From positions 3,537,501 to 3,601,500 of the forward strand of contig JAUPFP010000014.1 in the NCBI GenBank assembly GCA_036925085.1: a DNA stretch of 64,000 nucleotides, read 5' to 3'. Each line of letters opens with the position of its first letter. The first letter of the stretch is position 1. Positions 38,685 through 51,153 of this stretch are shown here, piece after piece. Below the pieces are notes generated by a model. That model worked only from the letters and a program-made list of their open reading frames with translations. It did not search any database and was not told where the DNA came from. The translations under genes and the position numbers were made by a program. The stretch is from Brachycybe producta (taxonomy: Eukaryota > Arthropoda > Diplopoda > Playtdesmida > Andrognathidae).

Positions 38685-40103
38685 TTACAACTTTAATAAA
38701 AATAGAAATCGCTTGAGACAATGTATAAGTTCGGCGTTTATGTCACTTGCGACGTCTTGAATTCGTTCAGAAACTTTTTTCTCTCGTTTTAACTTTGGTT
38801 TCGAAAGTTTTACATCCGCCAATCCTTTGCGCTGTTTTTGTAACCTTCGAACCTAAATAAAATAATAAAAACGCCATAAATATGTTCTTTGTTACATTTT
38901 CTATCCATATAATTTACCTGTCCATGTAACTTAACAATTTCACGCAAATGTGACGTCAGATTTTCTCTTTTCACTTTTAACGTCTTAATTTCGAGTTTGA
39001 GAAATGATGTGTCGTCGTTAATCGTAGCATTTCGACTCTTCTTGACCCGCTCCATCCATTTACTAGAAGTATATATTACATTTTAAACTCGTTTAACCTT
39101 CGTAAACAATTAAAATGCGCTTACATAGTTAGAAAACAGATAGTTTTTCGTAATTCAATAACCATATCCCTTAAATATCTCTCTAAAATATCCAATATTT
39201 GATCTATTATCACAAAAGAGTTGGTTTCAACTGCTAATCGCGGATTCTGAAGGCTCAAAACATTGATCAACGTCTGCATATTTGCAGTTAATGAATGAGT
39301 TTCTGTAGAAACCTAAAAAATGAAGAAAAAACTGTGTGTAGAGGTTGTTATCGTCTTACAAATCGAGATAGACTGTAATTACTCCAGGTGACACAAAACA
39401 GGTCGGTTTCCTTTGAAACTTATCTTCCTGTCGTCGTTTCCGTGTTTTCTCGACCATTTCTCTAGTTTTCGTCTCTCTGTGAATGTTGAAACGATCCTTT
39501 GAGATTATTGTATCGACCTTGTTACCAGATTTTGGTTCAATCGAAGAAAAGGAATCATAATTTAGCTCTCTCGGAATTTCTGAACGTGTATTATGCAAAA
39601 TATTCTTGAGTTTCTCTTCAATTGCATCACAATCGTAGGTAGCTTCTTCAAAACTACGACTAAAAGCATCTGAAATACAAATGAGACAATTAACGCATGG
39701 CAATGTAAAAGAAACTTCGCGTCAAAACGATCGATTTCGTTACTATTTGTGATGTTATTTTCAAATTCCCTTGCGTTTCGAACGTTTTCGCGCGATTTTT
39801 CTGCCAAATCTCGATCAAATGTTAGTTGTTTTAGCTTGACGTGTAATTTCTCCAAAGCTGCTCTTATTTCTGTTAAAATAAAGGTAATAAATTAGCATTA
39901 AAACGGTGAATGAGGGACCGTAATGACGTCACAGTTGAAGTTAGATACGAACCATCTTTATTACTCACGCAAAATAACGTATTATTCATTTTTTGCGGCG
40001 ATCTATACAATTCTAAATATACGGTGGACTCAGCATTCGAATCCGATTCATTCTGACGTTTTAAATCGTTAATTTGTGTTGATTTGATCAGTGAAACTGA
40101 CAT
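38685..40103 (-). CDS. CEP57: CEP57-family centrosomal protein
   Basis: Six exons on the minus strand: 40103-39953, 39869-39744, 39669-39383, 39312-39125, 39062-38918, 38852-38685, giving 354 residues with exact phases. Exon 2 encodes a coiled coil (EIRAALEKLHVKLKQL, then DRDLAEKS) like the CEP57 centrosome-localisation domain (AL-LQEKIRRLELER-AE). The exon 3-4 join gives CFVSPGVSTETHSLTANMQ, matching the family's PFVAGKST-SHSV-ANVQ motif before the microtubule-binding half. The C-terminus has LREIVKLHGQVRRLQKQRK. CEP57 and CEP57L1 anchor pericentriolar material and microtubules, but orthology to one or the other cannot be resolved here. It is shorter than human CEP57 (about 500 residues). 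The first intron uses a weak GTTCGT donor, while a stronger GTGAGT nearby would break the frame. Confidence 0.72.
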
Positions 40104-41970
40104 GTTTATTATATTGAATTAAACGCTATGTAAATTTTATACTATGGAAGCAGACATATTGGAACGAAATCTAAATATGCAATAGTGGCATTATAGACCC
40201 TTTTAATGGGGACGTTTGAAGCCATATTGTTGGTCTAGCGAACCATAGAAATAAATGAGAGGTGTTGATGAACTTGGCGTTATTTGTTACATAAAAAGCG
40301 CCATATTAGTACACTCGTTGCATCATAATTGCGCAGTATAGTGTACAGTGTAGTCACAGCGTTATTGAAGAAATGAAAGAACTTTTGAAAAGCGGTACGA
40401 GCAGTAATCTTATAAAGCACCGTGACAAATGTTTTAATGTTTGGATTAGTCAGAGTAGACAGATAAGCTAGTATTTAATATAAAGAGTTAGCTCTATGTA
40501 ATTTATAGCAAAAATGGAAACGCGCGAGATATGACGTCAATGGCGGGAAACAGATATAGTGGCGTCCTTAGCAACCACGTGGTTACCATGTTATTAATAA
40601 GCGACTTCATGTTTTAGTGAGTATTTTTATGGTTTTTTTACAATTACAATAAATTATTACAAATTTCCACAATGTTTAATTCAGATAATAATCTTCTTTA
40701 CATCTTTTAATGAAAAATAAGCTATTAAAGTGTTTTATTCCTAGTTTTATACCGCAAGTAACGAGAGAGTTTCATTTTTACTATGATGTTTTCTGCTGAT
40801 TGTTTATGTATTTATTTATAACAATGTGTCTTTTTTAATAGCTGAAGTTCTAAAAATGGTAACAAGACTCAGAAGATTGCTTTTTTATATTTTATATAAT
40901 TCAAATTAATAATTTAATTTAATTAATTAGTAAAATAAAGGTGGATATATCATTTATTCATTTTGAGAGTTAAAACCAACACAAAGTGACATGTGATGGT
41001 CATTAATTATTGTTAATGTGGGTTATTTTCGGTACCTTTTTCATATGAATTATTATACTTTATGTGTGTACGGGGAGGTAGGTTTAGAATATATAATATT
41101 CAAGCTCTGTTGTAAAGTGAGCATGACGGTAATAACAATTTCAGAGGTTTTTCTCAATTTTTTATCTCTTTTATTCCAATTCTATTTTTCTCTATTAATC
41201 CTTTCTTTCTCTTATTCATTTTTTTTTCTCTTCTCATTCATAAAACATAAAACTAATTAAACGTGAATCTTGAGTTGAAATATTTATATAAATGTATGTG
41301 ATAGGGTGGAGTCTTTCTATTTTTCTCTCTTTCTCCCATTTAATAATAATAATAATCATAATAAACTACTGGACAAATAGAGTAAGAAGAAAAAAGCATA
41401 AGCTCAATCGATATGAAATATTACATGGGAAATACAGGGTGTTCACAAAACTAATTTAGCAATAATTATACTAGAAGGATGACACATTTTCATAATATTG
41501 CATTAATTTCTCAGGGTGTGGCTTTTAGAAAGAGAGATAGATGTGGTCTTTTAGAAATCCCCCTCAAAGTTGGTTAAAATACTTAAATTGAAGTAAAATA
41601 GAATAATTTTGTGGGAACTTTTATTAAATCTTTCACGAACTTATTGTATTTTTAAGTATGTTTTATCTGAAATTATATGAGACTTTCAATAATGAATTGG
41701 ATTTTTAATTTATTTTATAAATTAAAACTTTTAAAGTATGATCATATTTAAAGTTTTTTTTTGTATCAACGTTTAGTATAAAACGATTTTTCTATTTTTT
41801 TTAAAAAAAAAAAGGTTGTTCAAAACTAGAATAGTTAACGATTCTACAAAAAGTATTTTTATGGCAATAACTTTTTTTAAAATTATCTCTTTTATTTTGA
41901 AATTATTAAATGTTCACTTTGTAAATTATTTCAAAACACAAAACTTTGAATAATTTTTCTTCTGAAAAAT
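40104..41970. other. CEP57 upstream and gene-free A/T-rich region
   Basis: Near the gene: CCATATTG/GCCATATTA words, TGACGTCA at 40532 and ATGGCGGG at 40540. A TACAGGGTGT end lies at 41437 with no clear partner. The rest is poly-A/T. The open frame at 41018-41260 is T-rich and not protein-like. Confidence 0.5.
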
Positions 41971-42432
41971 TTATTTTTATATTTATATTTTTATATTTAT
42001 ATTTTTATATTTATATTTTTATATTTATATTTTTATATTTTTATATTTTTATATTTATATTTTTATATTTATATTTTTATATTTATATTTTTATATTTAT
42101 ATTTTTATATTTATATTTTTATATTTATATTTTTATATTTATATTTTTATATTTATATTTTTATATTTATATTTTTATATTTATATTTTTATATTTATAT
42201 TTTTATATTTATATTTTTATATTTATATTTTTATATTTATATTTTTATATTTATATTTTTATATTTATATTTTTATATTTATATTTTTATATTTATATTT
42301 TTATATTTATATTTTTATATTTATATTTTTATATTTATATTTTTATATTTATATTTTTATATTTTTATATTTATATTTTTATATTTATATTTTTATATTT
42401 TTATATTTATATTTTTATATTTATATTTTTAT
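41971..42432. repeat. 14-bp minisatellite (ATTTTTATATTTAT)n
   Basis: About 33 copies of a 14-bp unit over 460 bp with only a few units shortened or altered, so it is young and probably variable in copy number. Because 14 is not a multiple of 3, the unit yields a 42-bp, 14-residue I/F/L/Y repeat in the long open frame across it, which is not a gene. Confidence 0.95.
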
Positions 42433-43199
42433 AAACAGTTGTTTTATTTAGTTTAATGATGGTTATGAACTTATGACTCCACTCTGTATAAATGTGATTA
42501 TCATTCCTTTTGTGTAATTAGACGAACTCCGCCTCCAATCGATTGTATTTAGTAAACTAAATGATTTTTTTCACCCCCTCTATTATTAGCTTATTACATT
42601 AGACAACAATACATTTATTTAATTAACCCATATATATATATACATATATTATATTTTTGCAGACATATCGACCATTTAAAAAGTCTTATGTTTCTCTCTC
42701 TCTCTCTGTCTATTGTGACGTCACAGCTCATCATTATTGCATATTAATAACATATTGACACGAGAATCGAATACTACTGTATTATATATATACAAATATA
42801 TATATGTATGTATGTATTTTCATGATTTGACCTTCATAGTATATGGCCTACATTTGGTGGTTCGTTTTTTCGGCATCGTTATCGACCTATTCCTCGTAAA
42901 TATCTTCTTTAAAAGGGTTTTTCTTTATTGCTTGGTTACCATGGAAACGCCTCTTTATATTGATATCAATAAAGAATGAATGAGATATATAGAGAAGAAA
43001 AAAATATATTAATAACAATTATTGTAGAGTTGCTCAGTTTGATCAGAAATAATGTCACAATTGTGTCATTGTGAAAGTTTCTGACACGTCAACATTATAT
43101 TTCTACAAATTAACTCTCAAAATCGGTTAGAATCTCTCAAAATAAATTCCATTACTAGTTTTTAAAAATAAAAAAAAACTTGAGAGCTAACTATCAAGC
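42433..43199. other. Gene-free stretch
   Basis: AT-dinucleotide runs (42632-42650, 42784-42805), a CT run at 42693-42707 and a TGACGTCA octamer at 42716-42723. No gene is supported. Confidence 0.6.
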
Positions 43200-43765
43200 T
43201 GTTTCATTCGGAATTTATGAAAGTTAATGCTTGAAATAGATTCCAATATGCAGTAGTTAAATTTTATTCTGATAGTTTACTAGCTGCTAATTGGAATTTA
43301 TTGAGTTTGCAAGTTGAAAATGAACTTTATTGAGAGTTTATTAGCTGCAAATGTCAAATGGAGAGTTTGCAAGTTGAAAGTTGACAATAGTTGAAATGCA
43401 GTTTCTTGAAAATTTACTAGCAGCAAATAGAGCTTTTCTGACAGTTTATAAGTTGTCAGTTGAGTTTCTTGAGAGTCTAGTAGATGCAAATGAAATGGTT
43501 TGCAAATACCCAAATGTAGTTTTTTTAAAAAGTTTACTATAGTAAATTCAATTTACAGTTAGTAAACTCTCAAGAAACTCCATTTTGCATGTATACATTC
43601 AAATGAAGTTTCTTGAGAGTTTAATAGCTGTAAATTGAATTTCTTGAGAGTATGCAAATTGCAAATAAATAGACCTATAGTTTCTTGGGAGATTACTACC
43701 TGCAATTTTTGAGAGTTTACTAGATGCAAAATGAGTTCTTTTGAGAGTTTACTGTCTAAACTACT
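43200..43765. repeat. Diverged minisatellite with GAGAGTTTACTAG / TGCAAAT words
   Basis: About ten imperfect copies of a ~50-60 bp unit containing TTTCTTGAGAGTTTACTAG, then CTGCAAATTGA and GTTTGCAAGTTGA. Copy order is preserved but heavily diverged. Small open frames on the minus strand come from the repeat. Confidence 0.7.
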
Positions 43766-45554
43766 CTCGAGTAGGCCTATTGACAATAATAAGAGAGAAT
43801 GTTTTAAATTAAAGGGCGTAGGTGTGTCTCAGCTTATTAACCTAATTATTTTTTCATTTGTTTCTTTTTTTATTAAATTTAATCAACTTAATTGAAGAAT
43901 GAAATGTTTTGTTAATTGTAAAATAAATATAAAAAAATAACCGGTTGAGTGAATTAAAGTGAATGAAAAGGTGTTGGTCAATTATAATTCACCTTTATTT
44001 AACAATAATGTGTTTATAGTTAAAAGTTATCTTATTGTTTTCAAGTTTTCAATTGATTACTTGAAGCTTTTAATTGTTTACTATATATATACATGTATAG
44101 TACAAACAACGTTGAAATTATTTGTCAAAATCTACAATTTGCAAGATTGACAAGAACGAATTTGAAACAAACAACTTTTTTTTTTTCAACTTTCTAAATT
44201 TTCCAAATGGATCGATTCCAACAAAAAATAAATATTTCAATAACATATAGGATCCAAGATGGCTGCCAACAATTATTTCTCACTTATTAAATTATTATTG
44301 GTATTAGAAATTGCATCAGTTGAAGCCCTCGAAAACACCTATTAATTATTCTTTGTTTTCATTTTTTTCTTTCTGATGAGTCATTTTTCTTAATGATTTT
44401 TTAATTTATTAACTAATTAAAAAAAAATCAAGGAATTATGAAGGATTTCTTATTGAAAATTCTTTCAAAAGAAATACAAATTACATATTTATCTAACAAG
44501 CAATTACAATTTATATTTTGAACAAGAATCCAGGTGAAAAAAAAAATAAACAAAAAGTTATGTAATAGATAATTACTAGTTAGTTGTATTTAGTTGGCCA
44601 TTTTTAATTTCTAAAATTGCAACAACAAAAAAAATTGCAAAATCTGAATAATACTGCGATTGTGACATTAAGGGCCAAACTTGAACTTCAACTCTTCCTG
44701 CAGGGTTCCAAGATATAAAAACCATTTTCATCTTTTTTTTTTCTATGATGGAACCCTGTGTAGAGAGTTCAAGTTGAAGTTTTATCAGGTAAAGTGACAA
44801 GTTTCTATCTTGAATTTTTTTTTTGTTCTTCTAATTTTGTCTTAATTAGTGAAGCTCCAGGTTCCAACAGCCATTGTTTGGTAAGTCACAGGTTCTGAAA
44901 GCCTCATGGCCCTGTTTTGAGTGCATAGACAGTGGCGCCACCTTATATCGTGCAGACATTTTAATGAGATGTAATGTGTATCCTGTACATTTTCAGTAAA
45001 ATTGAATAAAAAAAAGATCTGAACACAAAACTATTTGTTTAAAAAAATTCTAATTTCCTTCTGAAAATACAAATATAGTGATTGTCCTTACATATTATGG
45101 AAGTAACATCCGGTAGGCCTGTAATATTACAAAAAATAATAATTTAATATAAATATGGAGAAGTGACGCATGCGCATATTATATTGACCAAAACTGCGTG
45201 ACAATGGGCCATTATTACTATTATTATTATTTTTGTTTTTAAAAAAAATAATACCCCAGTCCATCTTTTATAGATGGGCGTTGCTTGGTTACAGTTTGCA
45301 TTACGTAAACAGTTGCAGGGTGGTCACGTGGCTTTCCAATTCTAGTTTCTAATTGGTGGATTTTTTATGTCTTGGCTCATCAGATGGTTCACCCGGGTGT
45401 TTTCGGATGAGAGGCACCTTTGTCATTGTGGTTTCATCCAGGATTCGAGTTGGTTGGGTGTTCTGAAACTCCTACTTAATTTTTATTTATTTCTTCGGAT
45501 TTATTCATTTTTTTTCTTTCTTCTGTCCATATTTTTTTTTTAAAAATAATAATA
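43766..45554. other. Gene-free region upstream of a small secreted-protein gene
   Basis: A/T-rich. It includes an inverted repeat at about 44677-44781 (AACTTGAACTTCAACTC mirrored by GAGTTCAAGTTGAAGTT, with CAGGGTTCCA/TGGAACCCTG inside). A similar GGGTTCAAGTTG pair recurs at about 47415-47470. No promoter can be fixed. Confidence 0.5.
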
Positions 45555-47890
45555 ATGAAGACATTTCTAAGTTTGAGATTAATTTTCGTAGCTTTTGTCG
45601 TGTCAGTCATTTGCATATCTTTAGTTTTTGGAGCGGATCAACCTGCTGGAAGTAGCAGTAGCAGCACGGATGCTGGATCCGGTACTAGTACTACTACTCG
45701 CAATGCAGATAAACCTGCTAATGATCAGGTAGCTGATGTTTCTGTACCGAACACTGCAACGGTGACTTCCAGTCAGGCACCTGAAGTAAGTAAAATGTGG
45801 GGCTCATGGTTTCGAAGCCTGGGTATCTGCGACCCAGTTAATTAAAAATGTATGAAATTAACAGAAAACTTCACTTTTTTAAATTCTGATGAAAGCCAAT
45901 TAAGAAGAAAAAAAATAGTTTCATTCGTTATTTATATTTTTTTCATAGTTTTTAAATATTAAATAAATATCCCAATTATAATTTTAATAATGTTTCTCAC
46001 GAAAAAGAAATTTACAGAGTGAGTTAAATTAAAAGTCGTGAGGATTTATTTAATAAACAGTTAATTATAATAAAGGCAAAAATAATTGTTTGCTTGCAAT
46101 CAAAAAGACTTTTTAGAGGCTAGAGTTAGAACATTAACCCTGGTTTCTAACCAGTTTTTTGATTGCAAAAAAAACCAATTATAGTTTTTTTTTACTTTGA
46201 TTTTAATTAGGTTTTTTTAAGATTTTTGAGACACGCTGTATTTTATGTTACATTCATTTCATATGTAATAATATAAAATACTAGGAAAAAAAAGGGGACA
46301 CATTTGCTATTTATTTAGCATTCATTGTAATTATTCATGAGCTGGGGGTGAGTGAGGAGGTGAGTGACCACTGGCTACTACTATTAATATTTGTTATTTT
46401 CAGCTATGATGGTGTTTCGTCAAAAACAAACTTATTAATGCAAAATGCATCAAAAACGCTTTTAATTGCATCTCTATTTGCACTTCTATTTGCTTTTACT
46501 CTCTCTCTCTGTACTTTAATTTGCATAATTTGCATTGAAGCCCCCCCCCCCTTTTCATATCATGGTTGTAAAATATATTTTATTTTATGCACCTTTCCTA
46601 TTGTTGATCTTTGGCATTTTATCATTTTTTTTGCCCTTGGTTTAACATCATTGGTGATTCAAATTGCATTGTTGGCCCTTATTAAAAAAACATCCTTCAG
46701 CACATTAAATATGTTTATTGTTTTGTTTTTAGATGCAAATTCTGTTATTAGATCATCAAAAGAGATAAAAGTTGCTAATTAAAACAAAATCATTGGGTAG
46801 TTTTAATGTAGACTTAATATATTAGAAGAATAATGGTTTCTAAAAATAAAAACATAGCCCTCCTCTTTTAAGTTTCTTTTTTTTAGCAAAAAAAAAACAA
46901 ACTAGACAATGGTTTATTTATGATTTATAGATTTTTGTTTAAAACAATTGCAATTTTAGCTAAATTGATTTTTCTATTCACTTTTTGTGTTGCACTAACC
47001 CACCAGGGCCACCCCACCTCTATTAACGTTTTGCCATTATAAACATTTTATTATTGTAGGTTCATATAACCCACTTTTAGGGGGAAGAATATAACCACTC
47101 AGAACATTTATCAAAACAAGCTATAAAATATTAATGAAACACCAATTCAAAATAGCAGAGGAGATGATGGAAGCATAAAAGATGATACAGGCATCTGTAG
47201 ACAGCTTCAGAATTTCTTTGTGGCTCCGCCCTTGTATGAGCGTCAGACCAATTATCAACCAATTAGAAATTGAAAAGGGCGGAGCATGTGACATCAGACC
47301 CAGTAACAAACCAATTAGAAATTGACGACGCTCATAAAAGGGCGGAGCCAAAAAATTCTGAAGCTGTCTACAGATGCCTGTAAGGGAGCCAATATTCAAG
47401 ATGGAAACTTGGCACTTGAACCCTCAGAACTTCTAATTTTTGGAAACCTTGTTTAGAGGGTTCAAGTTGCAGTTAAAAGTGCTAGAAAAATAGTTGCGTT
47501 CAGTTCTAAAGCGATTTGAGCAGCTTGCATTGTATGGGGCGCCGCTACCACCAAGATTTCATTAACGAATGAAGTACTCGACCACTAATTATTCTATTGT
47601 TTTATTGTTACAAATAAAAGAGGAAATGATAATTATTAATTTCTGCTCGTTTTCCTTGCCAAATTTTTCACGACAACCTTGAAATAAAAGTTTCAGTTTA
47701 TTATTGGAGAGAGAGAGAAACAATAATAATGTATTAGTTATTTATTATTAATTATTGTATTTATTTGTTTTCAATTAATGATCAATTTCAGATGACGACG
47801 ACACCGAGTGGAGCTTCAATTATTTTTCCGTCCAGTTGGATGTTTTTAGTTGTCATTGGACTTGGATGGATACTTAAAATGAGAGCGTGA
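45555..47890 (+). CDS. Small Ser/Thr-rich secreted or membrane-anchored protein, unknown family
   Basis: Two exons, 45555-45785 and 47792-47890, join in phase 0 to a 109-residue product. The first ~26 residues are a clear signal peptide (MKTFLSLRLIFVAFVVSV, cleavage likely after VFG-A). Residues ~28-75 are Ser/Thr/Asp-rich with no cysteine, typical of an O-glycosylated stalk. The second exon adds a short linker, a hydrophobic stretch (SWMFLVVIGLGWIL) and a tiny basic tail KMRA. That could be a type-I transmembrane anchor or, less likely, a GPI signal. Supporting points are the strong GTAAGT donor, the TTTCAG acceptor, the open phase on both sides and AATAAA at 48047. I recognise no family. 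Transcript evidence would be needed to be sure it is a gene. Confidence 0.5.
47186..47382. mobile_element. ~197-bp TIR element (TACAGGCATC family)
   Basis: The ends are ~28-bp inverted repeats (TACAGGCATCTGTAGACAGC and its mirror). The interior has CCGCCCTTGTATGAGCG, GGGCGGAGCATGTGAC and a repeated ACCAATTAGAAATTGA. It sits in the intron of the small secreted-protein gene. A sister copy is at 55267-55471. Confidence 0.75.
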
Positions 47891-49675
47891 TGACGTCACA
47901 ATCCATATTTTTCTTTTTAGGTAACAGAAAAATGGATTTAACTTGTTTGTGTTCATTGATTATTTATTTTGTTTCCTAGAAAGGTTTCTTTCAATTTAAC
48001 CAATAATGTTTGGATAGTCTAGAGAAAAAAGAGAAAGTATAAAAAAAATAAACATCAATATTCTGTACAAATATCCAAATAGAAATGGCAACAAAACCAA
48101 TATTAGTCGTTCACATGTTCTAATCTAATTAGTTAGGTTAACATCCTAAGGATTTTCAATGAAAAATAAAAGCCATTCATTCTGTTTGCATAGTTGAAAT
48201 TGAAACATTACGTGGCTATTTTTTTCTTGCAAGAAATAATGCAAATATTGTTGCGAATCTTGCAGAATTTCTTGCGAAAAATGAACTACTGAAAGTCTTG
48301 CAAGAGTTTCTATGAAGGCTAAAATGTTTGTCCAAATTAAAATTTTTAAAATGTGCTAATTGTTTTTTTTTTTTTAGAAATTATGCATTTTATAAGTTTT
48401 TTTAACAAAAAAATTTTAATCTAAAATGGTTCTTTTTATGCATTTAAAACATATAATAAAACACATTTAATTGAAAGGTTGAAGCAAATTAAAGCCGTAA
48501 GAATTTTTTCAATAATGATTTTTTAAAGCTTTTTGTTACTTCTGAAGTTTACAATTTTAGCAGTTTAGCCCTTTTGTATTATTCAAATATTGTTTTATTG
48601 TGAATTTTGTAAATTAGTAATTTACTATTTTATCTATTGTATTTGTTATTTTAGTAGTTAAATTATCAAAATACTTTTCATTTGGAAACTTAAATTGTTA
48701 ATTAAATTTGATGTCTAATACTGTTTAAGATTGAACATTAAAATTTTAGCAAGTTAGTAGTTTTAGTACTTCGGCATATTGCAAAATTATTGCTTCTTGT
48801 GAATTTTATTACAATATAATAATAAACTGCTATAACTTGACGTGAATAATGTTTGTTTAACTAATTGATACAATAAATTTTGATTTTTTTTGTTTCAGTG
48901 ACGTCACTCAACTCTAATACTGAAAAAAAAAATAAGAATAAAATTTTGCATAAATTTGTCGGCCTTAAAAATTAAGCCTTTGATGCCTATATGTTGTGTT
49001 AGGAGCCATTATGGCAATCAATGTATTTTCATTTGATAATCCGCCCGAAAAAAAAATCGATAAATTCAATCGATTCTGTTAATTCTTATTTGTCTTTGCC
49101 ATTTCAAGTATTATTTTATTTGAAGAAAATAAAAACTTTATGAAAAAGAAAACATTTATGTACAAAAAAATAGAAATATGTAATAAAAGTTACTGATCTG
49201 TTCATTTTGGAAGTAATTTTATTTAATAATTTCATTATATTATTATTTAACTAAATGTGTATTCTAGAAATTAATAACAAATTAAAAATTATGTCAATTT
49301 CATATTTAGTATTTACATAATTTGAAATTTTACATAATGGGTACATAATAACAAAAACGAATTTTAAATTAAAATTTCTGTTTATTAAAATATCTGTTTA
49401 AGTTTGAAGTAATTTTATTTAATTATTTTATTATAAACTAGAAGTGTATTCTAGAATTTAATAAAAAAAATTAAAAATTAAGTCAATTTCATAATTTAAA
49501 TTTTTTACATAATGGAAAATGAATTTTACAGGCTTATAAATTAAAATTTATTGTTTATTTTTTAAGATGAATAATTTTTAATATCGTTATATTTTATTAT
49601 ATATTTTTTGTGTTAAAATAAATGAAGGAATTTAATCTTCTTATTCACATGGAATCTGTCGTCTGCTATAAAACA
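47891..49675. other. Gene-free region after the small secreted-protein gene
   Basis: TGACGTCA occurs right after the stop codon (47891-47898) and again at 48899-48906. The rest is A/T-rich with repeated AAGTAATTTTATTTAAT words near 49211-49440. No gene is supported. Confidence 0.55.
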
Positions 49676-49798
49676 AAATGGCGGATGTTACGTTTTCATT
49701 TGTATTCACTAGATGGCGGTACTTCCACAAATTCACTAGATGGCAGCACGAAACAGGAAGTGAATGTTGGCGCGTAAATTTGCGGGAATGTGGCTAAA
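49676..49798 (+). promoter_or_regulatory. Putative promoter of the FLASH-like gene
   Basis: Within 125 bp of the start codon are AAAATGGCGG (YY1-like, 49676), two CACTAGATGGC words (49707 and 49734), ACAGGAAGTG (ETS-like, 49753) and TTGGCGCG (E2F-like, 49767). An E2F site would suit an S-phase histone-processing factor. These are word matches only. Confidence 0.4.
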
Positions 49799-51153
49799 AT
49801 GGAGGACGGTGAGTATTCATTTTTGCGTTTATAGTGTTCTTTCTATGGTCATTTTTCACAGAATTTAATCTAAAATGTTATTTTAACACATATAAATATA
49901 GAAGAAGACGTTAATCTTTATGACGATTTACTGATAAACGAGGAAGAAGATCGTAAAGAAGCTGATAAAAAGGTGCATTTTGGTCTGATTTTACTGTAAA
50001 AATTGGCGCCAAAACTTGTTTCACGTTCATTTTTTGACAGAAAACAGAACATATCGCTAATTTAGAAAAAGATAACGCATCTTTGAAGGCCAGAGTTCAA
50101 GAACTGGAGACTAAAAACGGTTCTATTTCTAAACAAAACGACATTTTACGAAGAAATATTTCCGTATTGTACAAGACAGCAAAAGCGGAAATTGGAAGGA
50201 AAGACGCGCTTTTAAGAGAGCTACAACGGAAGTACAGCATAAACATGAAAAGAAATCTCAAAATTTAAATCAAATCTTATTAGATGTTATTAATTTTTTT
50301 CAGATATGATGAGATTATCTTTCGTCGTACAAAGACGGGTACGAAGTTTCTTGATAGTTGTACTCGTCAATGGGATTCTGAAACAAAAAACGTAGCGTCC
50401 TCATTTCAGTCTGAAGGTAATAGCACTGGTAAGAGAAAAGAACCTGAGTGTGAGTCGGAACGTAATGATTTGAGACCGCCCAAACGCCCAAAAGTAGATC
50501 AGAACGTTATCGAATCTAAATCTTCAGTTATAAGAAAGACTTGTGACGAGTCTTCCAATGCAAAAGTTGCCAATGAAGGTGCAATTCCTTCGAAAAGTAG
50601 TCACGTGAACTCTATTAGGCATGAGACCAGCAATAAAGAAAAGTTAAGTGATAAAGAACGAACTTTAGCTCATTTCGCTGCCAAAATAGGTCGATTTAAT
50701 GGGAACATCACAGCAAAGCCGGATGATCGGCACAGTGACGACTTTCAGGTAAGAAACGAAAAGGAGAAGGATGGATATCGCCGTAAAGACGACAGAAGAC
50801 CACTGAAGATGGACAATGGTACAGTTTCTGACAAGAAACCTTTAAAAGTGTCTAAACTGGTCGCTAGTGAATCGGAAGTTCATAGAAAATCGAATGTAAG
50901 TTTGTTTGAAAGAGATCTGAGCGTGAATCGCTTGACCAAAACATTGCAGAAGCCTTTCGAAACCTCCTCCAAAAAGAGATTCGAAAGGTCGTCTTCGCCT
51001 CAGTCTAAATATCATATTAAAGGACGTGTTACGCGTAGTGAAAATGTCAAGAGAAGATCTCGGAGTCGGTCTCCTTATAAACGTGATCGAAGAAGAAGTA
51101 AAGATCGGTCAAATATATCTTTTAATTGTCATGAAGACAGAAGACGCAGATAA
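49799..51153 (+). CDS. CASP8AP2: FLASH / CASP8AP2-like N-terminal protein
   Basis: Four exons: 49799-49808, 49902-49972, 50041-50231, 50304-51153, giving 373 residues with exact phases. The acidic LYDDLLINEEE motif precedes a coiled coil (about 30-90). Its end, NDILRRNISVLYKTAKAEIG then RKD, matches human FLASH ([20 protein letters not shown] then RKD) over its whole length. In FLASH this N-terminal region binds Lsm11 of the U7 snRNP and recruits the histone pre-mRNA cleavage complex. The remaining ~270 residues are charged and low-complexity, ending in an Arg/Ser tract (RRSRSRSPYKRDRRR). The long middle and the C-terminal SANT-like domain of vertebrate FLASH (near 2,000 residues) are absent. 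AATAAA at 51205 supports a true end. The 10-nt first coding exon ends in a perfect GTGAGT. Confidence 0.78.

Noticed and set aside
41946-42434. 162-residue open frame of I/F/L/Y repeats
   Set aside because: It is only the translation of a 14-bp A/T minisatellite; no start context, no complexity and no splice support.
46348-46782. 144-residue hydrophobic open frame in the small-gene intron
   Set aside because: It begins at a GTG, lies in T-rich DNA that gives Phe/Leu/Ile by composition, contains C and CT runs, and has no family resemblance.
47121-47399. 92-residue minus-strand open frame
   Set aside because: It lies across a defined inverted-repeat element (47186-47382) and reads its arms.
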